Part shown: positions 60,195 to 64,000 of the stretch, one piece after another
Layout: each line of letters starts with the position of its first letter
Numbering within the stretch: the stretch's first letter is position 1
Assembly: GCF_009617755.1 (NCBI RefSeq)
Contig: NZ_BGZH01000006.1
Location: 48,361-112,360 of the forward strand
Length of the DNA stretch: 64,000 nucleotides
Source of the DNA: Marinobacter salsuginis
GTDB taxonomy: Bacteria > Pseudomonadota > Gammaproteobacteria > Pseudomonadales > Oleiphilaceae
Direction: 5' to 3'
Made by a program: the position numbers and the translations under genes
Notes under the pieces: model-generated
Databases searched by the model: none
Told to the model about the DNA's origin: nothing
What the model saw: the letters and a program-made list of their open reading frames with translations, nothing else

Positions 60195-62029
60195 CAGAAC
60201 AGCGCTCCGTCGACGTAATCATTTTTCTTCGACTCAACAGGTGCAGTCGCCTCTAAATTCCCATCCTTCGCCTCCGGAGCGGCTTCGACCGCTTCAAGCA
60301 GATCACCCTTCAAATCGCGGTGGATGAAGCCCTCGGCAATTTTCTTCAGCGGCTTTCGCTTAAGTTTGAACTGTGCCACCGGGAACGAACGCCCAAGCTT
60401 TAAATAGCCCACCAGATCTGGCAAAAACTGGATCTCCGTGGGCAGAACAATGGGACGAACATGACGCTGACGATTCAACGAAACACCATCACGAATGTCA
60501 TTTACGCCGTAAGAAATGCCTTCATTAGTCTCCAATTGTTCGATGCTTCCTAAACCAAGACTGGCCCACTTGGCCGATCGCTCTTCGTTGAACCGAAATA
60601 CAGCCCAGGTCGAACACATGCCGGCCAGTGTGTCGGCTTCGTCGCGACCATAGATCGACACCAATTGGGGGTAGCTCTGGACTCCCAATACCCCGCATCC
60701 ACCGAACTTCCTGGACTGCGCCAGTGTGTCCGTAATCGTGGGAAGCCTGTTCAAGCTTGGCAGCTCATCGATCAGCAACCAGATCCTCCGGTCCCTGCAT
60801 GGTTCCATACTCAAAATCGCAGATGATGCAGTATCCAACCACGCGGTTATTAGCGGCTTAACAACGTCCTTTTGGTCGTCTTTTCGAGTGATAAAGACCC
60901 ACTGATCACCATCGTCGTTGCGCACCCATTCCTTGATAGAAAACGTCGGCCCATTATCCTGGAGGTACTTCAGCGGTCTGATGTAAGTGGCCATAACCGC
61001 TCGAACGGATGACGCCATTTTCTCAGCACCTTCAGACAGAATTGACGCGCCTTCTGTGCCTTTCAAAAAGCCGATAATTTCCTCCATATCGGCATTCAGA
61101 ATTTTGTCCACTAGCAACTTATTTGATCGCTGGGGATGGGTTGCCAGCTTTCGAGCCATAGCTGCAAAAACAATCCGCGCGGCGGTAGCCCAGAAAGGAT
61201 CGTTAGACTTCTGATCAGGAATGAACGAGGTCGCCAGCTGATCAAACTCATAATCCTCTTTACACTCGGTCCAGATGTCCCAAGCACGCCCCCTGGCGTC
61301 AAACGGACTCAAGATCACGTCATGCCCTTCGCGATAGAAGTTCTCGACCATTTCGCCGGATGGGTCGTAGAAAATCGCACGCTCACCCCGTTTCCGAATA
61401 ACCTCCGCCATTTCTTTATAGGTGACAGATTTGCCTGTCCCTGGCGCACCCACAATCAAAAAGTGAGCCGGCTCTGAATCCTTGGGGATCGGTATATTCG
61501 CGACGGTCATTCCGCCTGTTTTCGTCGTGCGCTTTATCGCTTTTGTCAGCTCCTTTGAATCGACTAGCTTCCCGCCACGAACAAATTCCTCGTTGGCAAA
61601 GTCCTCACCAGTGCTATTGAGGAATCGCCAGGCCACAAAACCAAAAACCGCCAATGCCAGAAACCCAAACACCACGCCAAAGGCCAGAGCATGTGTGCTT
61701 CGATCTAGCACTCGATGAATTTCCTGGTTCCGCAGGAAACCCACCGCCGGAATAGTCCGGCTACGACCGTCGGGGTAGGTAACAGATACGGTCGCATCGT
61801 CAATCTTCAGCCCTTCATATTTCACATAGGCTTCGATGTAACCGACTGCCAATGAGCGCTCAAGGGGCGTCGTTTTAACCCAATAGGTCGTCGCAATCGC
61901 CAGTACAAATAAGATCAAACAGAGCCTGGAGAATTGGACGACAACCTGCCAGATCATGCGCAAGTAATGGATGGTTGTCTGACCACCGCGCGTAAAGTTA
62001 CCGATGTTGGAGCCCCTGAAAATACTCAT
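60194..62029 (-). CDS. traD: Type IV coupling protein TraD
   Basis: 611 residues. Two membrane helices (about 30-50 and 105-130) flank a small periplasmic loop. The ATPase domain has Walker A VGAPGTGKSVTYK (about 193-201), Walker B WLLIDELPSLNRL (about 413-420), and DLVGYLKLGRSFPVAQFKLK near the end. It brings the relaxase-DNA complex to the channel. It follows the RHH gene with no gap and is followed by traI. Confidence 0.96.
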   Translation of the reverse strand: MSIFRGSNIGNFTRGGQTTIHYLRMIWQVVVQFSRLCLILFVLAIATTYWVKTTPLERSLAVGYIEAYVKYEGLKIDDATVSVTYPDGRSRTIPAVGFLRNQEIHRVLDRSTHALAFGVVFGFLALAVFGFVAWRFLNSTGEDFANEEFVRGGKLVDSKELTKAIKRTTKTGGMTVANIPIPKDSEPAHFLIVGAPGTGKSVTYKEMAEVIRKRGERAIFYDPSGEMVENFYREGHDVILSPFDARGRAWDIWTECKEDYEFDQLATSFIPDQKSNDPFWATAARIVFAAMARKLATHPQRSNKLLVDKILNADMEEIIGFLKGTEGASILSEGAEKMASSVRAVMATYIRPLKYLQDNGPTFSIKEWVRNDDGDQWVFITRKDDQKDVVKPLITAWLDTASSAILSMEPCRDRRIWLLIDELPSLNRLPTITDTLAQSRKFGGCGVLGVQSYPQLVSIYGRDEADTLAGMCSTWAVFRFNEERSAKWASLGLGSIEQLETNEGISYGVNDIRDGVSLNRQRHVRPIVLPTEIQFLPDLVGYLKLGRSFPVAQFKLKRKPLKKIAEGFIHRDLKGDLLEAVEAAPEAKDGNLEATAPVESKKNDYVDGALF

Positions 62030-62311
62030 CTAGATCATCCCCATCCGATCAAGCATTGAGCGAGCATCCTCTCGCGCCTCAGCAATCAAGCTTTCGTTTT
62101 GAGCACCCGCGAACCTCTGTGTAAGACATAGGGATTGGACCCCAATCTTTATAAGCGCGTCGATCTGCGCCTGGGTACCCTCGCTGGCAGCGACACCCCG
62201 CTCAATCAAGATGCGCCACATTTCCGCCTCAGTGGCGATCCCTCGTTTTTTCGTTTCCTGTTTAACGAATGCGATCGTTTCTTCCGACACCCGAATTGAA
62301 ACAGCTCTCAC
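62030..62311 (-). CDS. Small ribbon-helix-helix protein, relaxosome accessory (TraM-like position)
   Basis: 93 residues from GTG 62311 with AAGGAG 9 bases upstream. An N-terminal RHH unit (RAVSIRVSEETIAFVKQETK) and a helical C-terminus are seen. It is the first gene next to oriT and in one operon with traD and traI, where accessory proteins that bind oriT and TraD are normally encoded. TraM itself has the same plan of RHH followed by helices; sequence similarity is not evident. Confidence 0.7.
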   Translation of the reverse strand: MRAVSIRVSEETIAFVKQETKKRGIATEAEMWRILIERGVAASEGTQAQIDALIKIGVQSLCLTQRFAGAQNESLIAEAREDARSMLDRMGMI

Positions 62312-62341
62312 GGCTATGGCTCCTTATAGCTTTATATTTAT

Positions 62342-62359
62342 TCATATACTAGTATAAAG
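62342..62359. promoter_or_regulatory. TATA-rich dyad operator, copy 4, over the TraD/TraI promoter
   Basis: TCATATA-CTAG-TATAAAG, containing the perfect 12-base palindrome TATACTAGTATA (62345-62356). On the minus strand its TATACT is a good -10 box 40 bases before the RHH gene start. Binding here would block that operon. Confidence 0.6.
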
Positions 62360-62360
62360 A

Positions 62361-62500
62361 GCGTATGCGCGCCAGCACTACTGAAATCAGGGCCCGTACT
62401 CGGAGGCGCATACCGCATCGCCCACAGGGCGTATGCGCTCTATCCCTTGTGCCACAAGGGATAGAGTAAAGCAGCGTCAGCTGCGTAGGGTGTGACGAAA
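62361..62500 (+). other. Origin of transfer oriT with F-like nick region
   Basis: Hairpin arms GCAGC (62471-62475) and GCTGC (62480-62484) with a 4-base loop directly precede GTAGGGTGT, with the cut predicted between T62493 and G62494. In F the same plan occurs: a short hairpin, then GTGGGGTGT cut before GGTGC. Upstream is a 29-base hairpin with 14-base perfect arms (62438-62466, beginning CTCTATCCC). GCGTATGCGC occurs at 62361 and 62429, with an inverted GCGCATAC at 62406. The site lies beside traD/traI. Cutting the plus strand sends the right-hand side (ArdC) in first. Confidence 0.85.
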
Positions 62501-62570
62501 CCAAGGCGACCGCGTCGCTGAGGTCCAATCCCCTGCTCCATCCTGGTGTTTTAGGCACCGGGATCTTTAT

Positions 62571-62603
62571 CAGTAAACCAACGGTAAACCACAGGTAGAC
62601 CAG
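62571..62603. repeat. Three 11-bp direct repeats next to oriT
   Basis: Three units in a row follow (C/A)(A/G)GTA(A/G)ACCA-, starting at 62571, 62582 and 62593. One helical turn per unit puts them on one face of the DNA, as in arrays bound by TraM-type proteins or in operators. They end just before the ribosome site of the gene at 62615. Confidence 0.55.
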
Positions 62604-62614
62604 GAGAGTTCGAA

Positions 62615-62896
62615 ATGGCAAAACAGTCAGTATTTATTAAGTCACGCGAGGATACGGTAACCGTCTCAGCCAAGGTTCCACGCTCGCTCAAACTCCGAGC
62701 CGATAAGCTACGCGATCAGATCCAGGAAATTGACGACGAACTATCGTTTGATCTTTCTGTTTTGATCAGAGACGCCATTGAGGAAGCTGTCGACAAAGGT
62801 GAGAAGGAATTAACCAGGTTAAAGAAGACGGTGGAGAAAGAGTCGAACAACGCGTTCGGATCCTCTAACACTGAGCAATCGACGGAAACGCTTTGA
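62615..62896 (+). CDS. Small RHH-like protein in the leading region
   Basis: 93 residues with AGGAG 10 bases before the ATG. Residues about 15-62 resemble an RHH or helical DNA-binding unit (VTVSAKVPRSLKLRADKLRD, FDLSVLIRDAIEEAVDKGEK), and the C-terminus is a charged helix with a disordered tail. I do not recognise a named family. It lies on the first-entering side of oriT, directly after the 11-bp repeats, which it may bind. Confidence 0.65.
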   Translation: MAKQSVFIKSREDTVTVSAKVPRSLKLRADKLRDQIQEIDDELSFDLSVLIRDAIEEAVDKGEKELTRLKKTVEKESNNAFGSSNTEQSTETL

Positions 62897-62897
62897 T

Positions 62898-62926
62898 CGG
62901 CGTGGCCGCCATCCAGGTGGCCACGC
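62898..62926. repeat. Hairpin after the small RHH-like gene
   Basis: GGCGTGGCC and GGCCACGCC are perfect 9-base arms with an 11-base loop, directly after the stop codon at 62896. It may end the plus-strand transcript, although no T-run follows. Confidence 0.5.
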
Positions 62927-62944
62927 CCAGCTCAAAATCCAGAC

Positions 62945-62969
62945 ACAAAAAAAGGGCCTCGCGGCCCTT
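62945..62969 (-). terminator. Rho-independent terminator of ardC
   Basis: On the minus strand AAGGGCC and GGCCCTT form the stem around a 4-base loop, followed by a run of seven T. It lies 15 bases after the ardC stop. Confidence 0.85.
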
Positions 62970-62983
62970 CATTGTTTGCCCTC

Positions 62984-63850
62984 TCAGGCGGCTTGGTCCT
63001 CCCTTTCGCTTTCATGGGCTGCCAGGTACTCAAAACACAAATCGTGTGCCTTCTGTGCCAACGTGGCCGCTTTGAAAAGGGCTTTCTTGTCAAAGTCCAG
63101 GATTCGGATCCAGTGCGCCAGATAGCTCTTGTGCTGCAAATCACCCTGTAGACCAATCCGGCTGCACATCATCCAGCTACCCAACTCGGCGACCAGCTCC
63201 TCAAAGGCGTACGCGTCAGAGCCAAACTTACCGACCAATTCCCGATTCAGGCGGCTTTTGTGACCAGTCGCGTGAACCATTTCATGCAGGCGTGTGCAAT
63301 AGTAATCCTCGCCCTTAGCGAACTGTTCACGGGTTGGCATTCTGATGATGTCGAGGCTTGGGATATAGCAGGCCTGATCGCCACCATGGCGAGTCTCGAT
63401 CGGAAACGCCTCACAGATCGCTTCTGCATCTTCGATGGGAGCCCAGGTCGGCTCAACCTCAGGTGTTTCAAAGCCTTCAAACTGTTCGCGATTGAATACC
63501 GTGAAAGCCTTCATCACGGCATAGGATTCTTTCTCGCCGGTGTCGCTGTTCTCTTTCTCCATCGGCTTAAAGAAAATACAGGTTGTGCCCTTCTCACCTT
63601 TACGGACAAAAGCGCCTTGCTGCTTGCCCTGCTGGAAGGTCATCCACTGGTTTGATCGGTAGCCTTCAGCGCGTGCGCGCATGGCTAACAGAAGAACGTT
63701 CATACCGTTGTACGGCTTGCCAGTCGTACCGTTTACCGGCATGGCAAAAGATCCGTTTGATGTCCATGGACAAACCCAGGGCTTAACACCTTCTTTCAGG
63801 GCTGCCAAAAATTCTGAAGTGATTTCTTGATAGAGGTCGCGCTTTGCCAT
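62984..63850 (-). CDS. ardC: ArdC-type anti-restriction protein
   Basis: 288 residues. The N-terminal ssDNA-binding ArdC_N domain (about 1-120) includes EITSEFLAALKEGVKPWVCP, NGTTGKPYNGMNVLLLAMRA and WMTFQQGKQQGAFVRKGEKG. The C-terminal zincin-like domain (about 150-280) has the metal site LHEMVHATGHKSRL and EELVAELGSWMMC. ArdC proteins coat or shield entering single-stranded plasmid DNA from restriction. Its place on the first-entering side of oriT fits that role. GGAG lies 9 bases before the ATG, and a consensus promoter lies at 63924-63952. Confidence 0.93.
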   Translation of the reverse strand: MAKRDLYQEITSEFLAALKEGVKPWVCPWTSNGSFAMPVNGTTGKPYNGMNVLLLAMRARAEGYRSNQWMTFQQGKQQGAFVRKGEKGTTCIFFKPMEKENSDTGEKESYAVMKAFTVFNREQFEGFETPEVEPTWAPIEDAEAICEAFPIETRHGGDQACYIPSLDIIRMPTREQFAKGEDYYCTRLHEMVHATGHKSRLNRELVGKFGSDAYAFEELVAELGSWMMCSRIGLQGDLQHKSYLAHWIRILDFDKKALFKAATLAQKAHDLCFEYLAAHESEREDQAA

Positions 63851-63923
63851 GGTGGGAATCTCCTAACTCGCCTCGATAACCGGCGGCGAACCCGGAGGCC
63901 AGCACCCCGCTGACCATGTGATT

Positions 63924-63952
63924 ATTATCGGTTTTCCTTCCCTGTCTGTCAA
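63924..63952 (-). promoter_or_regulatory. Strong sigma-70 promoter for ardC
   Basis: On the minus strand a perfect TTGACA (63952-63947) and GATAAT (63929-63924) are separated by the ideal 17 bases. The start codon of ardC is about 74 bases on. This is the best promoter match in the window. Confidence 0.85.
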
Positions 63953-64000
63953 TCTCTTTGTATACCCTTCAAAGAATAAAAACCCATATAAATCAGCCTT

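Overview
The window looks like part of a large conjugative plasmid from a marine-type gammaproteobacterium. The gene families (DUF3135, LysE/RhtB, GlxA, HDOD and GGDEF regulators) and the moderate GC suggest a Marinobacter-, Halomonas- or Pseudomonas-like host, but this is inference; no rRNA or chromosomal marker is present to fix the genus. Plasmid nature is supported by a ColE2-type replication protein, a full F-type (MPF-F) transfer region, a MobF relaxase and an F-like oriT. No integrase or att site was seen.

Layout. 1-13.0 kb is a cyclic-di-GMP regulatory zone: a YfiR-like gene cut by the window edge, a small solute-binding protein, an IS3-family element (1139-2373), a DUF3135 gene, a receiver-PAS-GGDEF gene and a GAF-EAL gene. 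The GAF-EAL gene is split cleanly by a 6974-bp IS66-family element (5687-12660) with an exact 8-bp target duplication. That element carries three passenger regulators (receiver-PAS-GGDEF, receiver-HDOD, HDOD) beside tnpA, tnpB and tnpC. 13.6-17.1 kb is a plasmid maintenance zone: RES/Xre toxin-antitoxin pair, ColE2-type Rep, a likely counter-transcribed RNA over the rep leader, a HigA-like regulator and five exact-period 21-bp repeats. 17.2-23.2 kb holds two divergent operons forming a signalling module: 129-aa protein, response regulator and LuxR-type regulator on one side; alpha/beta hydrolase and a 1006-aa membrane double-kinase hybrid sensor on the other. 23.4-31.2 kb is accessory cargo: a tandem ribbon-helix-helix (RHH) regulator, a decayed hotdog gene, two LysE exporters with an Lrp regulator, a second IS3 element, an EamA transporter, and a GlxA regulator divergent from a metallo-hydrolase and an isochorismatase-like hydrolase. 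31.6-35.5 kb is one 1285-aa CHAT-protease gene, a possible defence protein.

35.8-62.3 kb is the transfer region. A tandem-RHH TraY-like regulator precedes a long operon: small exported protein, DsbC, TraA, L, E, K, B, V, C, a cysteine-rich exported protein, TraN, W, U, TrbC, an S26 TraF-type peptidase, TraF, H, G, a lytic transglycosylase and an S49 peptidase. On the opposite strand a small RHH protein, TraD, TraI and two small envelope proteins form a second operon. Between 62.3 and 62.6 kb is an oriT whose hairpin and nick sequence closely follow F; nicking there would send the 62.6-64 kb side (a small RHH-like protein, ArdC anti-restriction) into the recipient first and the tra genes last. 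A TATA-rich dyad, TCATATA-N4-TATA, recurs upstream of the TraY-like gene, the tra operon, traU and the TraI/TraD operon, suggesting one regulator controls the transfer functions.

All calls are by reading the sequence; no database search was run.
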